This document shows, in pieces, positions 17,594 through 26,448 of a DNA stretch of 64,000 bases (position 1 is its first letter; each line of letters begins with the position of its first letter). The notes beneath the pieces were generated by a model. The model worked only from the letters and a program-made list of their open reading frames with translations, was not told where the DNA came from and ran no database searches. Where the stretch lies: positions 1,178,001-1,242,000 of the forward strand of contig OY969922.1 in assembly GCA_963704595.1 (NCBI GenBank), written 5' to 3'. A program made the translations under genes and the position numbers. This DNA comes from Acuticoccus sp963704595. Lineage in GTDB: Bacteria > Pseudomonadota > Alphaproteobacteria > Rhizobiales > Amorphaceae.

Positions 17594-18793
17594 ATGAGCG
17601 AAGCAGACGTCACCCGGGATCAGGGTCGCATCAAGGAGTGGGCCGAGGCGCGCGGTGGGCGCCCCTCGGTGGTCAGGGATACCGCCAACAACAACCGGCC
17701 CGGCGCCATCCTCCGGTTCGACTTCGGCAAGAAGGACGAATCGCTCGACGAGATCGACTGGCCGAAATTCTTCGACATGATGGACGAGTACGGCCTCGCC
17801 CTCCTCCTGCAGGACACGACCAAGTCCGGCGCCAAGAGCCGCTTCTGCAAGTTCGTCGACGCGGCCGACCACGGTCTCGACAAGCCCGCGGCGAAGAAAA
17901 CCGCTTCGAAGGCGAACGGCGCGGCGAAACCTACCGCCAAGAAGCCCGCCGCGAAGTCGGCGAGCGCCAAGGCGGAGAAGGCACCGGCGAAGTCCGCCGC
18001 AAAGCCGAAGACCGCGACGAAGGCTGCGGCAGCGAAGTCCGCCAAGGCGCCCGCCGCGAAGAGCACGGCGGCCAAGAGCAGCACCGCCAAGAGCAGCACG
18101 TCGAAGTCACCGGCGAAGCCGGCTGCGACGAAGCCGGCCGCGACGAAGGCCGCATCGAAGAGCGCCCCGGCGAAGAAGGCCGCCGGCACCACGAGCGCGA
18201 AGTCGTCCGCTGCTAAGTCGTCGACCGCTAAGGCGCCGGCCAAGACCGCGGCAAAGTCCGCGTCGTCCGCCAAGGCCGCCCCGGCAAAGAAGGCGGCGCC
18301 GGCAAAGAAGGCCGCTCCTGCGAAGAAGGCGGCGTCATCCAGCTCGTCGGCTTCCACAAAGTCGTCAGGCTCGGCAGCCTCCTCGGCATCGGCGAAGTCC
18401 TCCGCCTCCGCGAAGTCCTCCGGCGCGAAATCCGCCGCCAGTGCGAAGAAGGACCCCGCGAAGGCGAAGGCAGACGCTGCCGCCGGCATGGCACGCCACA
18501 AGAAGGCGAGCGGAGACGACGACGCGCAGACCACGACCGACCACACCCGCATCCGCGAGTGGGTTGAATCGCGCGGCGGCCGGCCGACCCACGTCGCCGA
18601 CACCGGCACGAAGAAGGGCCAGCTCGGCATCCTGCGGATCGATTTCGGCACGCCGGACGAGGGCCTCGCCGAAGTCCCGTGGCCCAAATTCCTGAAGGCG
18701 TTTGACGACAACAAGCTCGCCTTCCTGTTCAAGGAAAAGACCGCCACCGGCAAGATCAGCCGCTTCAACAAGTTCGTCAGCCGCGACGACTGA
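17594..18793 (+). CDS. Two-headed protein with histone H1-like Lys/Ala linker
   Basis: A 399-residue protein: two copies of a domain of about 80 residues (about 8-92 and 316-398) joined by about 215 residues rich in Lys, Ala, Ser and Pro (AKKAAPAKKAA-type repeats), like eukaryotic H1 or bacterial H1-like tails. The two domains align well: IKEWAEARGGRPS with IREWVESRGGRPT, LRFDFG with LRIDFG, WPKFF with WPKFL and SRFCKFV with SRFNKFV. Single-domain homologues are, to my knowledge, small uncharacterised bacterial proteins often mislabelled. The tail suggests nucleic-acid binding, which is inference. The ATG at 17594 is preferred because the upstream in-frame sequence is not similar to the repeat domain. 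A TTGACG at 17541 could be a -35 box. Strong terminator downstream. Confidence 0.85.
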   Translation: MSEADVTRDQGRIKEWAEARGGRPSVVRDTANNNRPGAILRFDFGKKDESLDEIDWPKFFDMMDEYGLALLLQDTTKSGAKSRFCKFVDAADHGLDKPAAKKTASKANGAAKPTAKKPAAKSASAKAEKAPAKSAAKPKTATKAAAAKSAKAPAAKSTAAKSSTAKSSTSKSPAKPAATKPAATKAASKSAPAKKAAGTTSAKSSAAKSSTAKAPAKTAAKSASSAKAAPAKKAAPAKKAAPAKKAASSSSSASTKSSGSAASSASAKSSASAKSSGAKSAASAKKDPAKAKADAAAGMARHKKASGDDDAQTTTDHTRIREWVESRGGRPTHVADTGTKKGQLGILRIDFGTPDEGLAEVPWPKFLKAFDDNKLAFLFKEKTATGKISRFNKFVSRDD

Positions 18794-18839
18794 CGCCGCC
18801 GGCCGCGCCAACCGCGCCGCCCGGTCGCACACCGACGAA

Positions 18840-18874
18840 CCCCGCAGCGAGGCCGTGCCTCCTGCGGGGTTTTT
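18840..18874 (+). terminator. Intrinsic terminator of the H1-like gene
   Basis: CCCCGCAG (18840-18847) pairs perfectly with CTGCGGGG (18862-18869), and five T residues follow (18870-18874). Position 47 bases after the stop fits the H1-like gene. Confidence 0.9.
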
Positions 18875-19232
18875 CGTTCCGGCGGGCCCGGAGGTGCCGC
18901 TCCCGCCCGGACGTTCTGCGTAGGCGGATATCGGCAACCGCCGGCGCGCGTCGCGCGCAAATCTCCTGCGGCTGGTTGGTCTCGAATCTCGGATGACTGC
19001 GATTCGCAAAGTGCACTGAACCGAGAGCGGAGATCAGGTTCGGCGCAGGACAACCCTCAAGTCGCGATCAATCGCGTCGGCAAGCCTGTCGCCGCCCCGG
19101 CCGGGACATGCTGCGGCTCCCCGCATGCGGCTTAGCAAGCCGCGTGCGTTTCGCCTCATAGGGCTTTGCAAGGCGCCGCCCGGAAAAGGCCGCCCGGCTC
19201 CCGTTGCGCGGGAGGCGGGCGACCTCAGACCG
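18875..19232. other. Non-coding stretch after the terminator
   Basis: 358 bases between two convergent genes. I see no gene. One short inverted repeat, CGAATC (18983-18988) with GATTCG (19001-19006), is present, and a GC-rich stretch near 19170-19225 could fold near the end of the minus-strand gene. No T-tract for a minus-strand terminator is evident. Confidence 0.4.
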
Positions 19233-19946
19233 TCAGTCGACGAGGAGCAGCGCGACGACGACGCCCGCGGCAACCAGGATGCCGATCCAGATCATCGGGT
19301 GGAGACGGGCAGGGGCCTTTTCCGGCGTCGCAGCTGGCGTCGCCGCGGCGGGCGCCGGGCGCGCGGTGGCAGGCGCCGCGGTGGAGGCTGCGGCGTGCTC
19401 GGGTGCCGGGGCGGCCGGGGGCGGCGGCGCGGAGGCCGGCACGGCGTCCGCCGCCGCCTCGGGGTCCTCCGGCACGTCGGTGCCGACGGCGACCTCGGGC
19501 TCGGCCCCTGCGCTCAGGATCTCCGACAGGTTCTGGAAAAAGTCCGCCGCGTACTTCTTCGCGGTGGAATCGACGAGGCGCGAGCCGAGCTGCGCTAGCT
19601 TGCCGCCGATGTTGGCCTTGGCGTCATAGGTGAGGATCGTGCCGTCGCCGTCCTCGGCGAGCACGACTTCGGCCGAGCCCTTGGCAAAGCCCGCGACGCC
19701 GCCCTTGCCCTCGCCGACCAGCGTGTAGCGCTCGGGCGCGATCGGGTCGGTGATCTTCACCACAGCGTCGAACGTCGCCTTCACGGGGCCGACCTTGGCT
19801 TCCACCTTGCCGGCCATCTCGTCGTCGCTGATCTTCGTCAGCTCCTTGCAGCCCTTCACGCAGCGCTTGAGGATCTCGGGGTCGTGCAGTGCCTTCCAGA
19901 CCGTTTCGCGCGGCGCCGGGATGCGGTGTTCGCCAGTGAGTTCCAT
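19233..19946 (-). CDS. CoxG/SRPBCC-family protein with C-terminal membrane anchor
   Basis: 237 residues starting at the ATG whose complement ends at 19946, preceded by GGAGGAAA. Residues 1-150 form an SRPBCC (START-like) domain of the carbon monoxide dehydrogenase subunit G family: MELTGEHRIPAPRETVWKAL, and PVKATFDAVVKITD later. A Pro/Ala-rich hinge leads to one membrane helix (MIWIGILVAAGVVVALLLV) at the C-terminus, so the lipid/cofactor pocket would be tethered to the inner membrane. CoxG partners molybdenum hydroxylases, and such a complex is encoded 10 kb away; a link is only suggestive. Confidence 0.88.
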   Translation of the reverse strand: MELTGEHRIPAPRETVWKALHDPEILKRCVKGCKELTKISDDEMAGKVEAKVGPVKATFDAVVKITDPIAPERYTLVGEGKGGVAGFAKGSAEVVLAEDGDGTILTYDAKANIGGKLAQLGSRLVDSTAKKYAADFFQNLSEILSAGAEPEVAVGTDVPEDPEAAADAVPASAPPPPAAPAPEHAAASTAAPATARPAPAAATPAATPEKAPARLHPMIWIGILVAAGVVVALLLVD

Positions 19947-19977
19947 GCGTTTCCTCCAGATGGCGCGGACGGGGTCG

Positions 19978-20250
19978 TCACGCGTCCCGTAAAATCGTGA
20001 AGCCTTCGACCGATGGCAGATCGACGGCGTCGAGACCGACCGCGGTGACGGATGCACCGGCCGGTCCCTTGCGGCAGGCAGCGAGCATCTCGTCCACCAC
20101 GGCATGGTCGCCGTAGAAGACCGCTTCGACGCGGCCGTCCTCCAGGTTGCGCACGTAGCCCGTGAGGCCGCGCTTCTCCGCCTCGCGCTTCACCCACGCG
20201 CGGTAGCCGACGCCCTGGACGTGACCCTCGATCAGAAAGCGCGTCGCCAT
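19978..20250 (-). CDS. acyP: Acylphosphatase
   Basis: A 90-residue enzyme hydrolysing acyl phosphates. The catalytic signature FLIEGHVQGVGYRAWV holds the phosphate-binding Arg, and GYVRNLEDGRVEAVF carries the catalytic Asn. It starts as ATGA on the stop of the upstream carboxylase gene, so both are translated from one message. The pairing with an acyl-CoA carboxylase, whose reaction passes through carboxyphosphate, is noteworthy but functional meaning is inference. Confidence 0.94.
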   Translation of the reverse strand: MATRFLIEGHVQGVGYRAWVKREAEKRGLTGYVRNLEDGRVEAVFYGDHAVVDEMLAACRKGPAGASVTAVGLDAVDLPSVEGFTILRDA

Positions 20251-22226
20251 CACTCGAACTCCAGGATCGGCGCGTCCACCGCAAGGCTGGCGCCGACTGC
20301 CACATGCACGGTCTTGATCTTGCCCGCGCGTTCGGCGCGCAGGACGTTCTCCATCTTCATCGCCTCGATCACGGCGAGCTGCTGGCCGTCCTCGACGCTG
20401 TCGCCGGCCGCGACATCGATGGAGACCACGAGGCCCGGCATCGGGCAAAGCACGGTCTTGCCGTTGCCGGCGGCGGTCTCCTCCGGCAAGTGCGCCATCA
20501 GGTCGGCGATGCGCGGGCGGGCGATCCGGGCGGTGGCGCGCATCCCGCGCCACGTCATCGCGCTGCGGCCCCGGCTCCGGTCGAGCCCCATGACGATGCG
20601 CCGGCCGCCGACCGAGCCGCGCCACACGTCGTTCAGGATGCTCTCGATGACGACGTCGAGCGCCATGTCGTCCATGGTGATGCGCCAGGTGTCCCAGCTC
20701 CCGGCGAGCCGCGCGTCGATCCGCTCGCCGTCCGCAAACACGGCCGAGAGGGCGGTGGGGCTAGGCGCGGGATGCGGGCCGAACGCGCGGCGCTGCGCCT
20801 CGCGCGCATGCGAGGCGAAGGCGACCGCCGCCATCGTGCGCCGGTCGTCCTCGCCGAGCGCCGCCGTGCCGGTCCCCTCGAACTCCTGCGCGATGAATGC
20901 GGTCGACAGCGCGCCCTCGCGCCAGCGCGGATGCGCCATCAGCGCCGACAGGAACGTGCCGTTGTGGCGGATGCCCTCGATCGACACCTCGTCGAGCGCG
21001 GCGGACATCGCGTCCACCGCCGCCGCGCGGGTCGGCCCGTGGGTGATGACCTTGGCGATCATCGGGTCGTAGAAGCGGGAGATCTCGGAGCCTTCCACCA
21101 CGCCGGTGTCGATCCGCACCGTGGTCTCGCCGGACCGCTCGGGCGGAAAGGCGAGACGGCGCAGGCGCCCGATGGAGGGGAGGAAGTTGCGGTCCGGGTC
21201 CTCGGCGTAGAGGCGGCTTTCCACCGCCCAGCCGTGCGGGCGGATGTCGTCCTGCGTCAGCGACAGCCGCTCCCCGTAGGCGACGCGGATCATCTGCTCC
21301 ACGAGATCGACGCCGGTGACGAGCTCGGTCACCGGATGCTCGACCTGAAGCCGGGTGTTCATCTCGAGGAAGTAGAAATCGGCGTCCTGGCTCGCGACGA
21401 ACTCCACCGTGCCTGCCGAATCGTAGTTGACGGCCTTTGCGAGCGCGACGGCCTGCGCGCCCATCGCGGCGCGGGTCTCCTCGTCGAGCAGCGGGGAGGG
21501 CGCCTCCTCCAGCACCTTCTGGTTCCGCCGCTGGATCGAGCATTCGCGCTCCAGAAGGTGGATGACGTTGCCGTGCTTGTCGCCCAGCACCTGGATCTCG
21601 ATGTGGCGCGGGTCGACGATGAATTTCTCGACGAACACCCGGTCGTCGCCGAACGAGGCGGCGGCTTCGGAGCGCGCGCGATCAAAACCCTCCTTCACCT
21701 CCGAGGCGCTGTGGGCGATCCGCATGCCCTTGCCGCCGCCGCCGGCAGAGGCCTTGATCATCACCGGGTAACCGATCTCCTCGGCGACCTTCAGCGCGTC
21801 GTCCGCGCTGGCGAGCGCGCCCTTGCCGCCCGGCACGGTGGAGACGCCGGCGGCCTCGGCGCGGAGCTTGGATTCGATCTTGTCGCCCATCGCCTCGATC
21901 GCCTCGGCGTTGGGGCCGATGAAGACGATCCCCGCCTCCTTGAGCGCCGTCGCGAACGCGGCGCGTTCGGACAAAAAACCGTAGCCCGGATGCACCGCTT
22001 CGGCGCCGGTCTTGCGGCACGCGTCGATGATGGCATCGATCTTGAGATAGGACTCGGCGGCGGGCGAGGGGCCGATGTGGACCGCCTCGTCCGCCATCTC
22101 GACGTGGGGGGCGTGACGGTCGGCGTCGGAATAGACGGCGACGGTCGCGATCCCCATCCGCTTCGCAGTCTTCATCACGCGGCACGCGATCTCGCCGCGG
22201 TTCGCCACCAGGATCTTTGCAAACAT
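20250..22226 (-). CDS. pccA: Acetyl/propionyl-CoA carboxylase, biotin carboxylase and carrier subunit
   Basis: 658-residue alpha subunit: biotin carboxylase domain (MFAKILVANRGEIACRVMKTA, ATP loop ASAGGGGKGMR, EMNTRLQVEHPVTE), a BT-like linker, and a C-terminal biotinyl domain with the EAMKMEN motif, biotin Lys about residue 624. It carboxylates biotin with bicarbonate and ATP; the beta subunit 3.4 kb away transfers the carboxyl group. Length and domain order fit propionyl-CoA carboxylase; methylcrotonyl-CoA or broad acyl-CoA specificity cannot be excluded. Confidence 0.93.
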   Translation of the reverse strand: MFAKILVANRGEIACRVMKTAKRMGIATVAVYSDADRHAPHVEMADEAVHIGPSPAAESYLKIDAIIDACRKTGAEAVHPGYGFLSERAAFATALKEAGIVFIGPNAEAIEAMGDKIESKLRAEAAGVSTVPGGKGALASADDALKVAEEIGYPVMIKASAGGGGKGMRIAHSASEVKEGFDRARSEAAASFGDDRVFVEKFIVDPRHIEIQVLGDKHGNVIHLLERECSIQRRNQKVLEEAPSPLLDEETRAAMGAQAVALAKAVNYDSAGTVEFVASQDADFYFLEMNTRLQVEHPVTELVTGVDLVEQMIRVAYGERLSLTQDDIRPHGWAVESRLYAEDPDRNFLPSIGRLRRLAFPPERSGETTVRIDTGVVEGSEISRFYDPMIAKVITHGPTRAAAVDAMSAALDEVSIEGIRHNGTFLSALMAHPRWREGALSTAFIAQEFEGTGTAALGEDDRRTMAAVAFASHAREAQRRAFGPHPAPSPTALSAVFADGERIDARLAGSWDTWRITMDDMALDVVIESILNDVWRGSVGGRRIVMGLDRSRGRSAMTWRGMRATARIARPRIADLMAHLPEETAAGNGKTVLCPMPGLVVSIDVAAGDSVEDGQQLAVIEAMKMENVLRAERAGKIKTVHVAVGASLAVDAPILEFE

Positions 22227-22273
22227 CGTCCGCCCTTCGCCCCGTCTCCCGTCACGTTGTAGGGGAGGGGCTC

Positions 22274-22642
22274 ATGACAAGTCCAACCGAAAGGCATCAG
22301 CCCGTGATCAACGCCCTCGTCGTGCTCCTCGGCTTCCAACTCGGCGGGGAGGTGCTGGTGCGCCTGCTCAGCCTCCCGATCCCGGGCCCCGTGGTGGGCG
22401 GCGGCGCGCTGGCGGCGGTGCTCCTCGTGCGCGGGCGGATCGGCGGAGAGGTCGCGGGCGTCGCCCACACGATCCTCAGGAACCTCTCGCTCCTCTTCGT
22501 GCCGGCGGCGGTCGGCGTGATCGAGTACCGCGAGATCTTCACCCAGTACGGCCTGCCCCTGATCACGGCGCTGGTGGTCTCCTCGATCACGGCGCTGGCG
22601 GTGTCGGCGCTGGTGTTCCGCTGGGTGGCGGGCAGCCGATGA
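22274..22642 (+). CDS. LrgA/CidA-family holin-like membrane protein
   Basis: 122 residues from ATG 22274, with AGGGGAGG just upstream. Four hydrophobic segments are visible, including the family's LPIPGPVVGGGALAAVLL motif. LrgA/CidA proteins influence murein hydrolase activity or, in several bacteria and plants, pyruvate/glycolate transport together with LrgB. The stop overlaps the next gene as ATGA. Confidence 0.88.
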   Translation: MTSPTERHQPVINALVVLLGFQLGGEVLVRLLSLPIPGPVVGGGALAAVLLVRGRIGGEVAGVAHTILRNLSLLFVPAAVGVIEYREIFTQYGLPLITALVVSSITALAVSALVFRWVAGSR

Positions 22643-23358
22643 TCCCCGAGAACGTCAACGACCTCTGGGTCTACCTCGCCGAGCGCCCGCTCACCTGGCT
22701 GACGCTCACCGTCAGCGCCTACGCGCTCGCCGATGCGCTGGCGCGGCGGGCGAAGCGGCATCCGGCGCTGAACCCCGTGGTGATCGCTGCGCTCATCATC
22801 ATCGCGCTCCTCACCATCACGGACACGGAGTTCCAGACCTACTTCGAGGGCGCGCAGTTCGTGCACTTCCTCCTCGGCCCGGCGACCGTGGCGCTCGCGA
22901 TCCCGTTGGTGGAGAATTGGGCGACGGTGCGGCGGGCGGCGAAGCCGATCGCGGCAGCGCTGGCGGCGGGCTCGGTCACCGCGGTGACGGTCGCGGTCGG
23001 CATCGGCTACGCGTTCGGCCTGCCGCGCGACGTCCTCGTCAGCCTCGCGCCCAAATCCGTCACGACGCCGATCGCGATGGGCATCGCCAGCGAGCTTGGC
23101 GGCATCCCGCCGCTCACGGCGGTCCTCGTCATCCTCACCGGCATCATCGGCGCGGTGGCGGTGACGCCGCTGATGAATGGGCTGCGCATCAAGGACATGC
23201 GGGCGCGCGGGTTTGCGGCCGGCATCACGGCGCACGGGATCGGGACTGCGCGGGCGTTTCAGGTCGATCCGCTGGCGGGGGCGTTCGCGGGCATCGGCAT
23301 GGCGCTCAACGGCGCGGTGACGGCGCTGATCGTCCCGCTCTTCCTCTCGCTGCTGTGA
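22639..23358 (+). CDS. LrgB-family membrane protein
   Basis: 239 residues with about seven hydrophobic segments. The family motif region LVSLAPKSVTTPIAMGIASELGG is well preserved, and the C-terminal half carries GFAAGITAHGIGTARAFQ. It overlaps lrgA by four bases and the pair forms a self-contained two-gene operon on + between pccB and pccA, which are both on the minus strand. Confidence 0.92.
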   Translation: MIPENVNDLWVYLAERPLTWLTLTVSAYALADALARRAKRHPALNPVVIAALIIIALLTITDTEFQTYFEGAQFVHFLLGPATVALAIPLVENWATVRRAAKPIAAALAAGSVTAVTVAVGIGYAFGLPRDVLVSLAPKSVTTPIAMGIASELGGIPPLTAVLVILTGIIGAVAVTPLMNGLRIKDMRARGFAAGITAHGIGTARAFQVDPLAGAFAGIGMALNGAVTALIVPLFLSLL

Positions 23359-23370
23359 GCGGCGAGGCGG

Positions 23371-24903
23371 TCAGAGCGGGATGTTGTCGTGCTTGCGCCA
23401 GGGGTTCTCGAGCTGTTTGTCGCGCAGCAGGCGGAGCGCGCGGGCCACGCGGCGTCGCGTGGAGTGCGGCAGGATCACCTCGTCGATGAAGCCGCGCTCG
23501 GCCGCCACGAACGGGTTGGCGAACCGATCCTCGTACTCCGCGATCCGCGCGGCGAGCTTCTCGGGATCGTCCCGGTCCGCGCGGTAGAGGATTTCCGCGG
23601 CGCCCTTCGGGCCCATCACGGCAATTTCGGCCGTCGGCCAGGCGTAGTTGATGTCGCCGCGCAGGTGCTTTGAGGCCATCACGTCGTAGGCACCGCCGTA
23701 GGCCTTGCGGGTGATGACGGTGACCTTGGGCACGGTCGCCTCTGCGTAGGCAAACAGGAGCTTGGCGCCGTGCTTGATGAGGCCGCCATATTCCTGCGCC
23801 GTCCCCGGCAGGAAGCCCGGCACGTCGACGAACGTCACGAGCGGGATCGAGAACGCATCGCAGAAGCGCACGAACCGGGCCGCCTTGCGCGATGCGTCGG
23901 AGTCCAGGACGCCGGCCAGCGTCATCGGCTGGTTGGCGACGAACCCGACCGTCCGGCCCTCGATCCGCCCAAACGCGGTGATGATGTTCTTCGCGAACGC
24001 CGGCTGGATCTCGAAGAGCTCGCCCTCGTCGGCAGTCTTCTTCAGGAGCTCCATCATGTCGTAGGGGGCGGTGGCGAGATCGGGAATCAGCGTGTCGAGC
24101 GAGGGCTCGACGCGGGTGGCCGGGTCCTCGGTTTCGAGCTCCGGCGCCTCGACCGTGTTGGAGGCGGGGAGAAGGTCGATGAGGCGGCGAACGTCGGTGA
24201 GGGCGGCGATGTCGTCGTCATAGGCGTTGTCGGCGACGGAGGAGCGCGCGGTGTGGACGTCGGCGCCGCCCAGTTCCTCGGCGGTGACGGTTTCGTTGGT
24301 GACGGTCTTCACCACGTCCGGCCCGGTGACGAACATGTAGCTCGACCCCTTCACCATGAAGATGAAGTCCGTCATCGCCGGCGAATAGACGTCCCCGCCC
24401 GCGCAAGGGCCCATGATGACGGAGATCTGCGGGATGACGCCCGACGCCAGCACGTTGCGCTGAAACACCTCGCCGTAGCCGCCGAGCGCTGCGACACCCT
24501 CCTGGATGCGCGCGCCGCCGGCATCGAACAGGCCGATGATCGGCGCCCGGTTTCGGAGCGCCATGTCCTGGACCTTCATGATCTTCTGCGCATGGGTCCA
24601 CGAGAGGGAGCCGCCGAAGACCGTGAAATCCTTGGCGAAGACGAAGACGGTGCGGCCGTTGATCGTGCCCCAGCCGGTGACGACGCCGTCGCCGGGGAAC
24701 TTGTTCTTCTCCATCCCGAAGTCGGTGCAGTTGTGTTCGACGAACATGTCGAACTCCTCGAACGAATTCTCGTCGAGGAGCACCTCGAGCCGCTCGCGGG
24801 CGGTGAGTTTGCCGCGCTCGTGCTGCGCGTCGACGCGCCGCTTGCCGCCGCCGCCCCGCGCTTCCTCGCGCCGCCGCTCCAGTTCGATGAGAACGTCCTT
24901 CAC
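23371..24903 (-). CDS. pccB: Propionyl-CoA carboxylase beta (carboxyltransferase) subunit
   Basis: 510-residue crotonase-fold carboxyltransferase. N-terminal half: GKLTARERLEVLLDENSFEEFD, FAKDFTVFGGSLS, and MGPCAGGDVYSPAMTDFIFM forming the acyl-CoA site. C-terminal half: VTFVDVPGFLPGTAQEYGGLIKHGAKLL and VITRKAYGGAYDVM, the carboxybiotin site. GTG start. The pair with pccA converts propionyl-CoA to methylmalonyl-CoA; no mutase or epimerase gene is in this window. Confidence 0.95.
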   Translation of the reverse strand: MKDVLIELERRREEARGGGGKRRVDAQHERGKLTARERLEVLLDENSFEEFDMFVEHNCTDFGMEKNKFPGDGVVTGWGTINGRTVFVFAKDFTVFGGSLSWTHAQKIMKVQDMALRNRAPIIGLFDAGGARIQEGVAALGGYGEVFQRNVLASGVIPQISVIMGPCAGGDVYSPAMTDFIFMVKGSSYMFVTGPDVVKTVTNETVTAEELGGADVHTARSSVADNAYDDDIAALTDVRRLIDLLPASNTVEAPELETEDPATRVEPSLDTLIPDLATAPYDMMELLKKTADEGELFEIQPAFAKNIITAFGRIEGRTVGFVANQPMTLAGVLDSDASRKAARFVRFCDAFSIPLVTFVDVPGFLPGTAQEYGGLIKHGAKLLFAYAEATVPKVTVITRKAYGGAYDVMASKHLRGDINYAWPTAEIAVMGPKGAAEILYRADRDDPEKLAARIAEYEDRFANPFVAAERGFIDEVILPHSTRRRVARALRLLRDKQLENPWRKHDNIPL

Positions 24904-25015
24904 GTCAAAAACCCCGTCCGTCGACCTCGCCGCGACCGCCCGTAAGGGCGACCGTGACGGGATCGTATCGCAAGAATTGCCGGATTGGCCGAATAATTGG
25001 CGCCACCCCGGCGCG

Positions 25016-25759
25016 TCAGGCCTCGCGCAGGAGGAGGGCGGCGGCCTCGGCGTCCTTGCGCCGCGCCTCGCGGCGGGCGGTGGCGGCGGCGTCGGCGCCC
25101 CACTGCTCGATGTTCCAGTCCTCGTCGACGTGGGCGGCGGCCCAGGCGGCGTTTATGTCCATCGACCCGGCGTCGAGGGCGAGGGCGATCAGCGCGCTCC
25201 CCGTCAGCGTCGCGATCTGATGGAGCGCCGCGAGCCGCAGCGGATCGGCGGGGAGGATTGCCATCACCGCTTCGCCGAGCCGTTCGTCCTGGCTCACCGG
25301 CATCACGCCGGCGGTGATGACGAGCGGCACGCCGAAACGGCCCTCGGCGTGGTTCACGACCGGGTCCCAATGCGTGGCCTGGCGGGCGACGAGCGCCTCC
25401 GGCCGGTCTGCGCGGTAGACGACGAGGTCGTTGCCGGCCATCGCGACGAGGTCGGCCTGCACGCTCGGCACGGCCTGCGCCACGCCGTCGATCGCGGTGT
25501 TGACGAGCCGCGTCATCGGCATGGTGAGCGGCAGGATGTGGGTCTCCTGCGCGTCCCATTCGGCGGCCATCACCTCTGCGATCGCCGGCTTGACCCGCAG
25601 TGTCGCGCGGGCGGGGGTGCGCAGGGTTCGCCCGTCGAGGAGGATCGTGGCGGTGCCGTCGTCCTCCTCGCGCAGCGTCACGGTCTTGTAGAAGCGCTTC
25701 AGCGGCTCCGGCACGTCGGGGCCGGCGCGGCCGGCTCCCGTCTTCTGGTCGTCGGTCAT
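25016..25759 (-). CDS. ATP12-family F1-ATPase assembly chaperone
   Basis: 247 residues. ATP12 proteins bind the alpha subunit of F1 during ATP synthase assembly; bacterial members are largely confined to alphaproteobacteria. Visible motifs are RFYKTVTLREEDDGTATILLDGR, ALRVKPAIAEVMAAEWDAQ-like segment and the acidic tail EDWNIEQWGAD. ATG overlaps the HAD gene stop as ATGA, so the two are translationally coupled. Confidence 0.9.
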   Translation of the reverse strand: MTDDQKTGAGRAGPDVPEPLKRFYKTVTLREEDDGTATILLDGRTLRTPARATLRVKPAIAEVMAAEWDAQETHILPLTMPMTRLVNTAIDGVAQAVPSVQADLVAMAGNDLVVYRADRPEALVARQATHWDPVVNHAEGRFGVPLVITAGVMPVSQDERLGEAVMAILPADPLRLAALHQIATLTGSALIALALDAGSMDINAAWAAAHVDEDWNIEQWGADAAATARREARRKDAEAAALLLREA

Positions 25760-26424
25760 GGTGCCACCAGTTCTGCAATCAGGCCGGGGAGGTCCGCCAT
25801 CTCGGCGGCGATGGCGTGGGCGCCGGCGGCCTCCAGCCGGTCCACCGGCTGGTAGCCCCAAGACACGCCCACAGCGAACGCCCCGGCGGACCGCGCCATC
25901 TGCATGTCGAACATGCTGTCGCCGACCACCACCGTGCGCCCGGCTTCCGCGCCGGTCTCGGCGATCGCCTGCAGCACCATGTCGGGCGAGGGTTTCGAGG
26001 CGGCGTCGTCGGCGGTCTTCGTCGTCACGAAGCGGCCGGCGAGCCCGTGGTTGGTGAGGATGCGGTTCAGCCCCCGGCGGGACTTGCCGGTGGCGACGCC
26101 GAGGAGGGTCGCGTCGCGCGCGACCGCGTCGAGCATTGCGACGGCGCCGGGATAGAGCGGCTCGGTCGCCGCCTCCATCGTGGCGGCGTCGCGGTAGATG
26201 GTCTTGTAGGCATCGAGGAGGTCGGCCTGCACGGCGGGGTCGTCGGCATGGAGCGCGGCGATCGCGACGGGGAGCGACAGGCCGATGATGCCGCGCACGG
26301 TCTCGTCGTCCGGCGGGGTGAGGCCGTGGTGGGTGAAGGCGGCCTGCATGGTGCCGACGATGTGGGCGCCGCTGTCCACCAGCGTGCCGTCGCAATCGAA
26401 CAGGATCAGCCGAAGCGTGCTCAA
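25756..26424 (-). CDS. HAD-superfamily hydrolase, phosphoglycolate phosphatase-like
   Basis: 222 residues of HAD subfamily IA. Motif I FDCDGTLVDSG, motif II near GVATGKSRRGL, the lysine in KPSPDM and motif III VVGDSMFDMQMA are all present, so it should be an active phosphatase. HAD-ATP12 pairs are common in alphaproteobacteria. Substrate unknown; TTG start. It lies 25 bases after the TPP-enzyme gene and may belong to the same transcript. Confidence 0.9.
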   Translation of the reverse strand: MSTLRLILFDCDGTLVDSGAHIVGTMQAAFTHHGLTPPDDETVRGIIGLSLPVAIAALHADDPAVQADLLDAYKTIYRDAATMEAATEPLYPGAVAMLDAVARDATLLGVATGKSRRGLNRILTNHGLAGRFVTTKTADDAASKPSPDMVLQAIAETGAEAGRTVVVGDSMFDMQMARSAGAFAVGVSWGYQPVDRLEAAGAHAIAAEMADLPGLIAELVAP

Positions 26425-26448
26425 GTCAGTCTCCCCGGGCCTGTCGCC

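Noticed and set aside
17880..18500. Low-complexity repeat that could be a satellite or assembly artefact
   Set aside because: The frame stays open and is flanked by two matching domains; the repeat is coding Lys/Ala sequence.
20304..22262. A 650-codon + strand frame opposite pccA
   Set aside because: Antisense shadow; pccA has complete catalytic motifs and a coupled downstream gene.
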